Assembly (NCBI RefSeq): GCF_027257975.1 | Contig: NZ_JANZKX010000003.1 | Location: forward strand, 434,001-498,000 | Direction of reading: 5' to 3' | DNA: 64,000 nucleotides | Source of the DNA: Pelomonas sp. BJYL3 | GTDB lineage: Bacteria; Pseudomonadota; Gammaproteobacteria; Burkholderiales; Burkholderiaceae_C | Shown here: positions 40,440-48,151 of the stretch, piece by piece | How positions within the stretch are numbered: position 1 is the first letter of the stretch | How the letters are laid out: the number at the start of each line of letters is the position of its first letter | Program-made: the position numbers and the translations under genes | The notes under the pieces: model-generated | What the model was told of the DNA's origin: nothing | What the model saw: the letters and a program-made list of their open reading frames with translations, nothing else | Databases searched by the model: none

Positions 40440-40464
40440 GGCCGTGGCGCCTGTCCGGCGCGCG

Positions 40465-40896
40465 TCAGGCCTCGACGATCTCCACCGAGGTGGTGATGGC
40501 AGCCGTCTTGGCCAGCATGATGCTCGCCGAGCAGTATTTCTCGTGGGACAGGGCCACGGCGCGCTCCACCGCGGCGCGGTCCAGCGCCTTGCCGCTCACC
40601 ACGAAATGCATGTGGATGCCGGTGAAGACCTTCGGATCCGTGGCGGCACGCTCCGCCTTGAGCTGGACCTGACAGCCGCGCACGTCATGGCGGCCGCGCT
40701 TGAGGATGAGCACCACATCGTAGGCGGTGCAGCCCCCCGTGCCGGCCAGCACCGTCTCCATGGGGCGCGGGGCCAGGTTGTGGCCGCCACCTTCGGGCGC
40801 GCCGTCCATGGCCAGCATGTGGCCGCTGCCGGTCTGGGCGACGAAGCTCATGCCGTCCACGCCCATCCAATTGATCGTGCATTCCATGGCGCGCAT
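40465..40896 (-). CDS. OsmC family protein
   Basis: A 143-residue OsmC-fold protein. The two redox cysteines expected of OsmC/Ohr peroxidases are at Cys56 (GTGGCTAYDVV) and Cys122 (HEKYCSASIML). APRPMETVLAGTGGC matches the OsmC/YhfA branch better than Ohr. The start is ATG 40896 or, nine bases in, ATG 40887; neither has a good ribosome-binding site. The substrate is unknown. It is convergent with coq7, with 25 bases between. Confidence 0.88.
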   Translation of the reverse strand: MRAMECTINWMGVDGMSFVAQTGSGHMLAMDGAPEGGGHNLAPRPMETVLAGTGGCTAYDVVLILKRGRHDVRGCQVQLKAERAATDPKVFTGIHMHFVVSGKALDRAAVERAVALSHEKYCSASIMLAKTAAITTSVEIVEA

Positions 40897-41030
40897 TGTG
40901 GGCCCAATTCGAAATCCGCGTCGCCGCCTGCCGGCCGCCGCGCTGGCGGTGGCTCACGAAGAAAATTCGCAGGATTTCACGCCCATCGCCCAACTAGAGA
41001 TGCCGCTCCAATGCCAGGGCGCTTTTGATA

Positions 41031-41059
41031 TTGCACCGCAGCATCACGCAACATAGAAT
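41031..41059 (+). promoter_or_regulatory. Sigma70-type promoter of the structured small transcript
   Basis: TTGCAC (41031-41036) and TAGAAT (41054-41059) are separated by exactly 17 bases, giving a predicted start near 41066. This is the best-matched promoter I found in the window. Confidence 0.65.
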
Positions 41060-41092
41060 CAATTTCATTGGGGATGACGAAGGCGCAAACGT

Positions 41093-41116
41093 ATGCGCAC
41101 TCGTTTTGTGCATTGA
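41093..41116 (+). CDS. Possible seven-codon leader peptide MRTRFVH
   Basis: A complete ATG-to-TGA frame inside the candidate small RNA. Its ATG is at the edge of the first hairpin loop and its stop lies in the loop of the second, so ribosome passage would affect both. A weak GAAGG lies about 12 bases upstream. No other evidence of translation can be seen. Confidence 0.25.
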   Translation: MRTRFVH

Positions 41117-41173
41117 ATTGCACCACTCTGGCCCCTGTCCTTTGTCTCCTCCACCGCCTCCATGGTGGATTCA

Positions 41174-41204
41174 ACCCGAAGCTGCAAGGCTTCGGGTTTT
41201 TTTT
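41174..41204 (+). terminator. Strong rho-independent terminator before ilvA
   Basis: A 9-bp stem (ACCCGAAGC/GCTTCGGGT, loop TGCAAG) is followed by eight consecutive T residues. No annotated plus-strand gene ends just before it, which implies a separate short transcript. Confidence 0.85.
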
Positions 41205-41347
41205 GCCCGCACGGGCGGCGGGGCAGCATTCGTGCACCGTCTCAGGGCACTTGCTCAAGGGCGACATCTCGGGCCGACAGCCCCCGCCGCCGCCAGGAGG
41301 CCGCCGCTTATGATGCAGTGCCGCAACACCCGCATTGGAGTTCGCAG

Positions 41348-42925
41348 ATGGCTGGCCAGGTTCGCAAGCGCCGCTCCCCGTCCACCCCGCCGCAGTCGCC
41401 CGCCCTGATTACGGCCGGCAACAGCTATCTGCAACGAATTCTGAACGCCAAGGTCTACGACGTCGCCATCGAGACGCCGCTGGACGCCGCCCGCAACCTC
41501 TCGCGCCGCGTCGGCAACAAGGTCTACCTGAAGCGCGAGGATCAGCAGCCGGTCTTCAGCTTCAAGCTGCGGGGCGCCTACAACAAGATGGCCCATCTGG
41601 CGCCTGAGCAGCTCAAGCGCGGCGTCATCTGCGCCTCCGCCGGAAACCATGCCCAGGGCGTGGCCCTGTCGGCCCGCAAGCTGGGCTGCCGCGCGGTGAT
41701 CGTGATGCCCACCACCACGCCCTCGGTCAAGATCAACGCGGTCCAGGCCCTGGGCGGCGAGGTCGTGCTGCACGGCGAGAGCTTCTCCGATGCCTATCTT
41801 CACGCCCTGGAGCTGGAGCAGGCGCAGGGCCTGTGCTTCGTCCATCCCTTCGACGATCCAGACGTCATTGCCGGCCAGGGCACCATCGCGATGGAGATCC
41901 TGCGCCAGCACGAGGGCCGCATTGATGCCATCTTCGTGGCCATCGGCGGCGGCGGCCTGATCTCGGGCGTGGCGGCCTACATCAAGGCCGTGCGGCCGGA
42001 CATCAAGGTCATCGGCGTGCAGACCCGCGACTCCGATGCCATGGTGCGCTCCGTGCGCGCCGGCAAGCGCGTGCAGCTCAGCGATGTCGGCCTGTTCTCC
42101 GATGGCACCGCCGTCAAGCTCGTCGGCGAGGAGACCTTCCGCATCACCCGCGAGCTGGTGGACGACTTCGTGGTCGTTGACACCGACGCCGTCTGCGCCG
42201 CCATCAAGGACGTCTTCGAGGACACACGCAGCATCCTGGAACCCGCTGGCGCATTGGGCGTGGCCGCGGTCAAGCAGTACTGCGCTGCGCAGGGCGTCAA
42301 GGGCCAGACATTCGTGGCCATCACCTGCGGCGCCAACATGAATTTCGACCGCCTGCGCTTCGTCGCCGAGCGGGCCGAGGTGGGCGAGCAGCGCGAAGCC
42401 GTCTTCGCGGTCACCATCCCCGAGGAACGCGGCAGCTTCAAGCGTTTCTGCGAGCTGCTGGGGCCGCGCAACGTCACCGAGTTCAACTACCGCATCTCTG
42501 ACAGCCAGCAGGCGCATGTCTTCGTGGGTGTCTCCACGCAAAAGCGCGAGGAAGCGCAGAAGGTGATCCGCCAGCTGAGCCGCCAGGGCTACGAGACCGT
42601 GGACCTGACGGATGACGAGCTGGCCAAGCAGCACGTTCGCCACATGGTGGGTGGCCGCAGCGAGCTGGCCGAGAACGAGCGCCTGTTCCGCTTCATCTTC
42701 CCGGAACGGCCGGGCGCGCTGATGAAGTTCCTCTCCAGCATGCACCCGGACTGGAACATCAGCCTCTTCCACTACCGCAACCAGGGCGCGGACTATGGCC
42801 GCATCCTGGTCGGCATCCAGGTGCCGCGCCGGGACAACGCCGCCTTCAAGCGCTTCCTGGACTCGCTGAACTACCCCTTCGTGGAAGAAACGGACAACCC
42901 GGTCTACCGGCTGTTCCTGCGCTGA
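41348..42925 (+). CDS. ilvA: Threonine ammonia-lyase, biosynthetic
   Basis: IlvA (525 residues) deaminates threonine to 2-oxobutanoate, the first committed step to isoleucine. The PLP-binding lysine is Lys73 in FSFKLRGAYNKM, the glycine loop is AIGGGGLISGVAAY, and two ACT-like regulatory domains lie at about residues 340-430 and 435-525 (FRFIFPERPGALMKFLSSM), so it is the isoleucine-inhibited long form. The ATG at 41348 is chosen because family similarity starts soon after; the frame is open upstream through the terminator, where coding is implausible. Confidence 0.95.
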   Translation: MAGQVRKRRSPSTPPQSPALITAGNSYLQRILNAKVYDVAIETPLDAARNLSRRVGNKVYLKREDQQPVFSFKLRGAYNKMAHLAPEQLKRGVICASAGNHAQGVALSARKLGCRAVIVMPTTTPSVKINAVQALGGEVVLHGESFSDAYLHALELEQAQGLCFVHPFDDPDVIAGQGTIAMEILRQHEGRIDAIFVAIGGGGLISGVAAYIKAVRPDIKVIGVQTRDSDAMVRSVRAGKRVQLSDVGLFSDGTAVKLVGEETFRITRELVDDFVVVDTDAVCAAIKDVFEDTRSILEPAGALGVAAVKQYCAAQGVKGQTFVAITCGANMNFDRLRFVAERAEVGEQREAVFAVTIPEERGSFKRFCELLGPRNVTEFNYRISDSQQAHVFVGVSTQKREEAQKVIRQLSRQGYETVDLTDDELAKQHVRHMVGGRSELAENERLFRFIFPERPGALMKFLSSMHPDWNISLFHYRNQGADYGRILVGIQVPRRDNAAFKRFLDSLNYPFVEETDNPVYRLFLR

Positions 42926-43015
42926 GCGCCACAGCGGGGAAGTTCGCGGAGGCAAGGCGGTCGGCTTGACGCACAATCCGGGCCAGCGGCGCCAGTCGCC
43001 GGCCCGTCAGCGTCC

Positions 43016-44134
43016 ATGTCCATCCACCAGTCCCTGATCTCCCCGACAGCCAACCCCGAGCTGCGCCGCGCGCTGAGCGAGCGCCTGCAGCGCCGTGCTG
43101 CCCTGGCCGGCGGCCTGGGCGAACTGGAGCCGCTGGCCATCCGCCTGGGGCTGATCCAGGACAGCCTGACGCCCCGCTTCCGCGATCCGACCCTGGCCCT
43201 CTTCGTGGCCGACCATGGCCTGGCCGTCGACGGCCTGCCGCTCATGTGGGGCCGGACCACCAAGGCGCATGCCGACCTGCTCCTGCACAACCGCCTGCCC
43301 AGCAGCGTGCTGGCACGCACGCAGGGCCTGCAGCTGTCGGTGGTGGACTGCGGCATCGCCGACGAGATGCAGCCCAATCCCCGACTGCAGTCACGCAAGA
43401 TCGCCCACGGCACGCGCAACTGCCGGCTGGGCCCGGCCATGAGCCTGGAGCATGCCCATGCCGCCGTGCGCGTGGGCATGGAAATCGCCGACAAGTTCAG
43501 CGGCAATGTGCTGATCTGCGCCGGCCTGGGCCAGGGCGCCTTCGAATCCAGCGCCCTGGTGATGTCACGCCTGTGCGACCTGCCGGTGAAGGATTTCATC
43601 GTGTCCGGCCCGGACATGCGCCAGGACCAGCTCGATCCACTGCTGAGCCTGCTGCTGGCCTGCCAGGCGCGGCACCGCGAGGTCGTCGACCCCATGGACG
43701 TTCTGGCGGCCTTCGGCGGCTTCGAGACCGCCGTGATGGTGGGCGCCATGCTGGTGGCGGCCAGCAAGAGGCACCTGATCATCGTCGACGGCCTGCCGGC
43801 CTGCGCCGCGCTCAAGGCCGCCTCCATGATCGCCGCGCCCGTCACCGACTACGCGGTCTTCTGCCGCAGCCACACGCACCATGGCATCGATCAGGCGCTG
43901 GCGCAGTTCCACGCGGCAGCGCTGCTGGAGCTGGGCCTGGACAGCGCCGATGGCTGCGGCGCCCTGCTCGCCTGGCCCATGCTGCGTTCGGCCGCGGCCC
44001 TGCTGACCGACCTGCACGATTCCGCCGACACGCTGATGCCGCCCCCCGCACCGCCGTCGGTCCGGGTCTCGGGCCCGGGGCGCCTCAGCAGCCGGCCCGG
44101 CCTGCTGGGCCTGCCGGGCGACACCGACCCCTGA
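43016..44134 (+). CDS. Divergent CobT-like phosphoribosyltransferase homologue
   Basis: A 372-residue homologue of nicotinate-nucleotide:dimethylbenzimidazole phosphoribosyltransferase. The fold markers are kept: GGLGELEPLAIRLG (residues 32-45), ADHGL (65-69), VVDCGI, LGPAMS and DVLAAFGGFETAVMVGAML. By eye the catalytic-base glutamate (Glu317 of Salmonella CobT, in a GEG(S/T)GA motif) aligns with Asp312 in SADGCGALLA, and Glu174 aligns with Gln173 in GLGQGAFESS. No other cobalamin gene is nearby; it follows ilvA by 90 bases and ends at a terminator. It may be a CobT with altered chemistry or a paralogue with another substrate. Confidence 0.7.
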   Translation: MSIHQSLISPTANPELRRALSERLQRRAALAGGLGELEPLAIRLGLIQDSLTPRFRDPTLALFVADHGLAVDGLPLMWGRTTKAHADLLLHNRLPSSVLARTQGLQLSVVDCGIADEMQPNPRLQSRKIAHGTRNCRLGPAMSLEHAHAAVRVGMEIADKFSGNVLICAGLGQGAFESSALVMSRLCDLPVKDFIVSGPDMRQDQLDPLLSLLLACQARHREVVDPMDVLAAFGGFETAVMVGAMLVAASKRHLIIVDGLPACAALKAASMIAAPVTDYAVFCRSHTHHGIDQALAQFHAAALLELGLDSADGCGALLAWPMLRSAAALLTDLHDSADTLMPPPAPPSVRVSGPGRLSSRPGLLGLPGDTDP

Positions 44135-44151
44135 CCTGCGCCTGCGCAATG

Positions 44152-44178
44152 AAAAAGGCCGCCCGAGGCGGCCTTTTT
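44152..44178. terminator. Bidirectional terminator between the CobT-like gene and gspC
   Basis: A 12-bp stem (AAAAAGGCCGCC/GGCGGCCTTTTT, loop CGA) gives an A/T-flanked hairpin usable from both sides; both neighbours converge on it. Confidence 0.9.
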
Positions 44179-44194
44179 CTGTCCCTGTTCCTGC

Positions 44195-44857
44195 TCAGCG
44201 CAGCGGCAGGCTGTTGGGCCCCGGCTGCGGCGGCGGGACCTGGTTGGGTTGCGGCGGCATGGCGGCGTGCGGGCGCGTCGGCGGCAGGGCCGCAGGCGGC
44301 ATGACGCCGGGCACCACGCCGGGGTCCTGCTGGACCCCCATGGGCGGCGCGAGGGGGGCCGCGGCCGGTGCCATCGGTGCCGACAGGGCGTAGGTCGCCG
44401 GCGGCTGCGTGTTCATGGGCACACCCTGGGCCGGCAGCAGGGGCGCCAGCGTCAGGGTGAAGGCGGGCTGGCCTGGACGACCGATGCTCACCGAATTGCC
44501 CTGGATGGACAGCAGCTGGCGTTCGCCATCGACCAGCGCGCCCACGCGCACGGTGCGTGGCGGGCCGCCGTCCACGGAGATCAGGGCCACGCCCTCCTGC
44601 TCATGGCCGTCGACACGCTTGGGCGCCACCAGGCCCATCAGCTTGAAGCGGCTCTCGTCGGGCGAGGGCGCTGCCTCGGCCTGCGCCGGCGTAGCGCCGA
44701 GCAGGCGGCTGAGGTCCGAACGCGGAGCCGCGGTGTCGGCAACCGCCACGGTCTGGGCCGGCGCGGCGGGCGAGCGCAGCCCCAGAGCCATACCCCAATA
44801 GACGATGGCCAGACCCAGCAGGGCCCAGACAAGAAAGGCACTCAATCGAGCAATCAT
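44195..44857 (-). CDS. gspC: GspC-like type II secretion inner-membrane protein
   Basis: A 220-residue GspC-type protein that should link the T2SS platform to the GspD secretin. One N-terminal transmembrane helix (FLVWALLGLAIVYWGMAL) precedes the homology region at about residues 72-145 (FKLMGLVAPKR through LLSIQGNSVSIG). The last 60 residues are Pro/Ala/Met-rich, with no PDZ or coiled-coil domain. The ATG at 44857 is divergent from gspG; the frame continues into gspG but that part is a shadow. Confidence 0.85.
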   Translation of the reverse strand: MIARLSAFLVWALLGLAIVYWGMALGLRSPAAPAQTVAVADTAAPRSDLSRLLGATPAQAEAAPSPDESRFKLMGLVAPKRVDGHEQEGVALISVDGGPPRTVRVGALVDGERQLLSIQGNSVSIGRPGQPAFTLTLAPLLPAQGVPMNTQPPATYALSAPMAPAAAPLAPPMGVQQDPGVVPGVMPPAALPPTRPHAAMPPQPNQVPPPQPGPNSLPLR

Positions 44858-44950
44858 GCGGCGATTATGATTCAGCGCTGTAGTGCCGCCATGGCCCCCG
44901 GGTAAACCATGCCCAGGGGCTTCGTCCAATTCTTTGTGGCTCCTGTCGTC

Positions 44951-45394
44951 ATGCAATCCCTTCGCGTCCGTTCCTACCGTGCCGGCCAAGTGCGCGGCTT
45001 TACCCTGATCGAAATCATGGTGGTGCTGGTCATCATCGGTGTGCTCGCCGCCATGATCGGCCCCACGGTGCTGAACCGCGTGGGCGAGGCCAAGACCACG
45101 GCCGCGCGCGGGGACATCAGCGCCATCATGCAGGCCCTGAAGCTGTACAAACTCGACAACGGTCGCTACCCCACGGCCGAACAAGGCCTGCAGGCCCTGG
45201 TGCAGAAGCCCAGCAGCGGTCCCGTGCCCAGCAACTGGAAGAGCTACCTCGAGAAGCTGCCCAAGGATCCCTGGGGTGGCGACTACCAGTACGCCTATCC
45301 CGGCGTGAAGGGCGAGATCGACGTCTTCAGCTACGGCGCTGACAAGAAGCCCGGCGGCGAGGGCGACGACGCCGACGTCGGCTCCTGGCAGTAA
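44951..45394 (+). CDS. gspG: GspG, major pseudopilin of type II secretion
   Basis: The main subunit of the T2SS pseudopilus (147 residues). Leader ending VRG, then FTLIEIMVVLVIIGVLAAMI with Glu at +5, and the GspG body with LYKLDNGRYPTAEQGLQALV and DPWGGDYQYAYPG. Calcium-site residues near the C-terminus (FSYGADKKPGGEGDDADVGSW) are in place. The ATG at 44951 gives an 18-residue leader; an in-frame ATG at 44909 would lengthen it. First gene of the gspGHIJKLMNDEF transcript. Confidence 0.95.
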   Translation: MQSLRVRSYRAGQVRGFTLIEIMVVLVIIGVLAAMIGPTVLNRVGEAKTTAARGDISAIMQALKLYKLDNGRYPTAEQGLQALVQKPSSGPVPSNWKSYLEKLPKDPWGGDYQYAYPGVKGEIDVFSYGADKKPGGEGDDADVGSWQ

Positions 45395-45414
45395 GCCCGC
45401 CGCAGGCCCTTCCC

Positions 45415-45864
45415 ATGCGCGCCAGCCGCCAGCGCGGCTTCACCATGATCGAGATCCTGGTGGTGATGCTCATCGTCGCCATCGCCTCCGTCTCCGTCAC
45501 CCTCGCCCTGCGCGACAGCAGCCAGACCCAGGTGGAACGCGAGGCCGAGCGCCTGGCGGCCCTGCTGGAATCGGCGCGGGCCGAGGCGCGTGTGGCCGGG
45601 CTCCCCGTCCGCTGGCGCCCGGTGGAGGACGCCAGTGGCAGCGGTTTCCGCTTCGAGGGCCTGCCGGAGCGCATCCAGCTGCCGCGGCAGTGGCTGGGCG
45701 AGGATATGCATGCCGAGATCGAGGGTGCGCAGAGCCTGCTGCTCGGGCCCGAGCCCCTCATCCCGGCGCAGGCGCTGCGCCTGCGTCATGGCAACTACAG
45801 CGTGCGCATCAGCAGTGACGGCCTGTCGGCCTTCGCGGTGCAGCCCGCGACCCAGGAGCCCTGA
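45415..45864 (+). CDS. gspH: GspH, minor pseudopilin
   Basis: A 149-residue minor pseudopilin at the T2SS pseudopilus tip. A short leader (MRASRQRG) is followed by FTMIEILVVMLIVAIASVSV, with Glu at +5, and a GspH-type region EREAERLAALLESARAEARVAGLPV. The stop overlaps the gspI ATG (TGATG). Confidence 0.92.
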   Translation: MRASRQRGFTMIEILVVMLIVAIASVSVTLALRDSSQTQVEREAERLAALLESARAEARVAGLPVRWRPVEDASGSGFRFEGLPERIQLPRQWLGEDMHAEIEGAQSLLLGPEPLIPAQALRLRHGNYSVRISSDGLSAFAVQPATQEP

Positions 45865-46244
45865 TGAATCACCGGGCTTCCGCACGCCGCCTCTTGCGCG
45901 GCTTCACGCTGATCGAGGCGCTGGTCGCGCTGGCCATCGTGGCCGTCACGCTGGCGGCCGGCCTCAAGGCTGCGGGCGCACTGAGCAACCATGCGGCGCG
46001 GCTGGCCCAGATGACCTCCGCCCAGTGGTGCGCTGAAAACCAGCTGACCGAGCTGCGCCTCTCGGGCCAGTTCCCCGACATCGGCGAGACCGACTTCCAA
46101 TGCCAGCAGCTGGGCCAGAACTACACCGGGCACATGCTGGTGCGAGCCACACCCAACCCCAACTTCCGCCGTGTCGACACCCAGATGCGCGACGAGCAGG
46201 GCCAGGGCCTGCTGAGCATCACCACCATCATGGGGCGCAACTGA
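45864..46244 (+). CDS. gspI: GspI, minor pseudopilin
   Basis: A 126-residue minor pseudopilin that nucleates the GspIJK tip complex. Leader LLRG, then FTLIEALVALAIVAVTLAAGLKA with Glu at +5, and the family motif QWCAENQLTELRLSGQFPDIG. It overlaps gspH and gspJ by one base each (TGATG), consistent with coupled translation. Confidence 0.94.
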   Translation: MNHRASARRLLRGFTLIEALVALAIVAVTLAAGLKAAGALSNHAARLAQMTSAQWCAENQLTELRLSGQFPDIGETDFQCQQLGQNYTGHMLVRATPNPNFRRVDTQMRDEQGQGLLSITTIMGRN

Positions 46245-47041
46245 TGCACGCACACCGCCGCATCCGCAAGGGCTTCACCCTGATCGAGGTGATGGTCGCC
46301 CTCGTCGTGCTGTCCGTGATGGCGCTGATGGGCTGGCGCGGCATCGAGGCCATGCTGCGCACCCGCGAGATCGCGCAGGCCAACCTCGAGTCCACGGCCC
46401 GCCTGCAGACGGTGCTGTCCCAGTGGGAGCAGGACCTTCTGCAGCTCGAGGAAGGCCGCGACAGTGGCATCGATGCCCTGAGCTTCGACGGCGCCACCCT
46501 GCGCATCACCCGCCATCGCCCCGAGGGCCTGCAGCTGGTGGCCTGGGGCGTGCGCGAGGGCAGTCTCTACCGCTGGGAATCACGCGTCGCCCGCACCCGC
46601 AGTGAATTGCGGATAGCCTGGGCCCAGAGCCAGCAGGCCCTGGTGCTGGACGGGCGACGGCTCAAGGCCCTCGATGGGGTGCAGGGCTGGCAGATGTACT
46701 TCTTCCGGGGCAACAGCTGGAGCAATGCGCAGTCCGCCGACGACGTCGAGAAGGACAGCCCGCAGCCGCCCGCCACAGGGGCCGGCAAGGGCACGGGCAC
46801 CGGCACAGGGAGCAGCCCTGGCACCGGCACCGGCACCGGCACTGGCCAGACCAGCGGCACAGGCTCGGGCACAGGCTCGGGCGGCCAGGGCTCGGAGGCC
46901 GGTACCGACAAGGACAAGAACCCCAGCGCCCCCGCTCGCAAGAAGCTGCCCACCGGCGTGCGCATGCAGCTGCAGTTCCAGGACGGCCAGGGCTATGGCG
47001 GCCCGCTGCTGCGCCAGGTCATGCTGGGACCGCAGTCATGA
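46244..47041 (+). CDS. gspJ: GspJ, minor pseudopilin with Gly-Thr-rich insert
   Basis: A 265-residue minor pseudopilin of the T2SS tip complex. Leader MHAHRRIRKG, then FTLIEVMVALVVLSVMALMGWRG with Glu at +5, and a standard GspJ body to about residue 165. Residues 180-221 are a low-complexity Gly/Thr/Ser tract built from repeated GT and GTGS units, followed by a Lys-rich stretch and a normal final strand. The start overlaps the gspI stop and the stop overlaps the gspK start (ATGA). The insert makes it longer than most GspJ. Confidence 0.92.
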   Translation: MHAHRRIRKGFTLIEVMVALVVLSVMALMGWRGIEAMLRTREIAQANLESTARLQTVLSQWEQDLLQLEEGRDSGIDALSFDGATLRITRHRPEGLQLVAWGVREGSLYRWESRVARTRSELRIAWAQSQQALVLDGRRLKALDGVQGWQMYFFRGNSWSNAQSADDVEKDSPQPPATGAGKGTGTGTGSSPGTGTGTGTGQTSGTGSGTGSGGQGSEAGTDKDKNPSAPARKKLPTGVRMQLQFQDGQGYGGPLLRQVMLGPQS

Positions 47042-48018
47042 GACCCGCCATGAACCCTGCCCTGCCCCGGCAGCGCGGCGCCGCCCTGCTGACGGCACTG
47101 CTGCTGGTGACCCTGGTGACCAGCCTCGCGGCTGCCATGATCTGGCGCCAGTACCGCGCCGTGCAGATCGAGACCGCGGACCGGGCCCGCGCCCAGTCCG
47201 CCTGGATCCTCCAGGGCGCCCTGGACTGGGCCCGCCTGATCCTGCGGGAGGATGCCCGGGCCAATCAGCGCGAGGCCGTCGACCACCTGGGCGAGGTCTG
47301 GGCGGTGCCTCTGGCCGAGGCCCGCCTGTCCACCTTCCTGGCCGCCGACCAGGACGGCAAGAAGCCGCCCGGCGAGGAGGCCGTCGACGGCCCCGAGGCC
47401 TTCCTGTCCGGTCAGCTGAGCGATGCCCAGGCTCTCTACAACCTGCGCAACCTGACCCTGGGCGAGCAGGTCCCCGCCGCCGAACTGCGCACCCTGCAGC
47501 GCCTGTGCGACAGCGCCGGCGTGCCCTCCGGCACCGCCCAGCTGCTGGCCAAGCAGCTGCGCGCCGCCGCCGGGCTCATCGAGGACAAGAACCAGGCACC
47601 GCTGATGCCCAACACCGTGGACGAGCTCAGCTGGCTGGGCCTGGCGCCCGACGTGGTCAAGCGCCTCAAGCCCTTCGTGACCCTGCTGCCGCAGAAGACC
47701 CCGGTGAACCTCAATACCGCGCCGCGGGAGGTCATCGCCGCGCTGTTCGAGGGCATGGACCTGGGCAGCGCCGAGCGCATCGTGCGCGACCGCATCAACC
47801 AGCCCTTGAAGTCTCAGAACGACATCCAGCGCTACCTGCCCCAGGGCGTGCCGCCGGACGAAAGCCGCGCAGGCGTCGCCTCGGCCTATTTCTTCATCAC
47901 CGGCACGTTGCGGCTGGACGAGCGGGTGCTGCAAGAGCGTTCCCTGGTCTGGCGCAACGGCCTGGAGATGCGTGTTGTTGCAAGGGAGCGTGTAAACCTG
48001 ATGTTGCAAGCGCCCTAG
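47038..48018 (+). CDS. gspK: GspK, minor pseudopilin
   Basis: GspK (326 residues) caps the pseudopilus tip. The leader RQRG is followed by AALLTALLLVTLVTSLAAAMIW, lacking Glu at +5 as is normal for GspK. The helix-hairpin-helix segment PVNLNTAPREVIAALFEGMDL near residue 220 and the KSQNDIQRYL region are typical. A 133-base gap separates it from gspL. Confidence 0.94.
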   Translation: MRPAMNPALPRQRGAALLTALLLVTLVTSLAAAMIWRQYRAVQIETADRARAQSAWILQGALDWARLILREDARANQREAVDHLGEVWAVPLAEARLSTFLAADQDGKKPPGEEAVDGPEAFLSGQLSDAQALYNLRNLTLGEQVPAAELRTLQRLCDSAGVPSGTAQLLAKQLRAAAGLIEDKNQAPLMPNTVDELSWLGLAPDVVKRLKPFVTLLPQKTPVNLNTAPREVIAALFEGMDLGSAERIVRDRINQPLKSQNDIQRYLPQGVPPDESRAGVASAYFFITGTLRLDERVLQERSLVWRNGLEMRVVARERVNLMLQAP

Positions 48019-48151
48019 CTTCGCCAGAATGCGCGTGCGAGCGCCGTGCCGGAGGACCAGGAGCGACACGGCCGCACGCGTGCGGGCCGCGCCCGCCCCC
48101 AAAGTCCCCGGGCTGCCGCACTCCTAGAATGGCCGCCTTTCAAGAGAGACC

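Larger units (their letters stand above)
41066..41204 (+). ncRNA. Candidate structured small RNA or leader upstream of ilvA
   Basis: Between the promoter above and a strong terminator lie about 140 bases that fold into four successive hairpins: GCGCA/TGCGC at 41083-41098, GTGCA/TGCAC at 41108-41123, TCCACC/GGTGGA at 41150-41169, and the terminator at 41174-41197. The segment before the third hairpin is CU-rich (GTCTCCTCC), able to pair with Shine-Dalgarno sequences. A seven-codon frame (MRTRFVH, 41093-41116) begins in the first hairpin. It could be a trans-acting sRNA or an attenuator for ilvA, whose ATG is 144 bases past the T run. It lacks Ile codons, so classical isoleucine attenuation is unlikely. 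I do not recognise a named family. Confidence 0.55.

Noticed and set aside
41068-41313. An 81-codon frame running through the candidate RNA and its terminator
   Set aside because: It would have to be translated across a strong terminator hairpin and T run, and the product has no recognisable features.
46781-46905. The gspJ repeat as a frameshift or assembly error
   Set aside because: The frame reads through with normal GspJ sequence on both sides and overlaps gspK correctly.
48019-48151. A separate promoter in the gspK-gspL gap
   Set aside because: A TAGAAT is present at 48125-48130 but no -35 hexamer fits, and the genes read as one operon.
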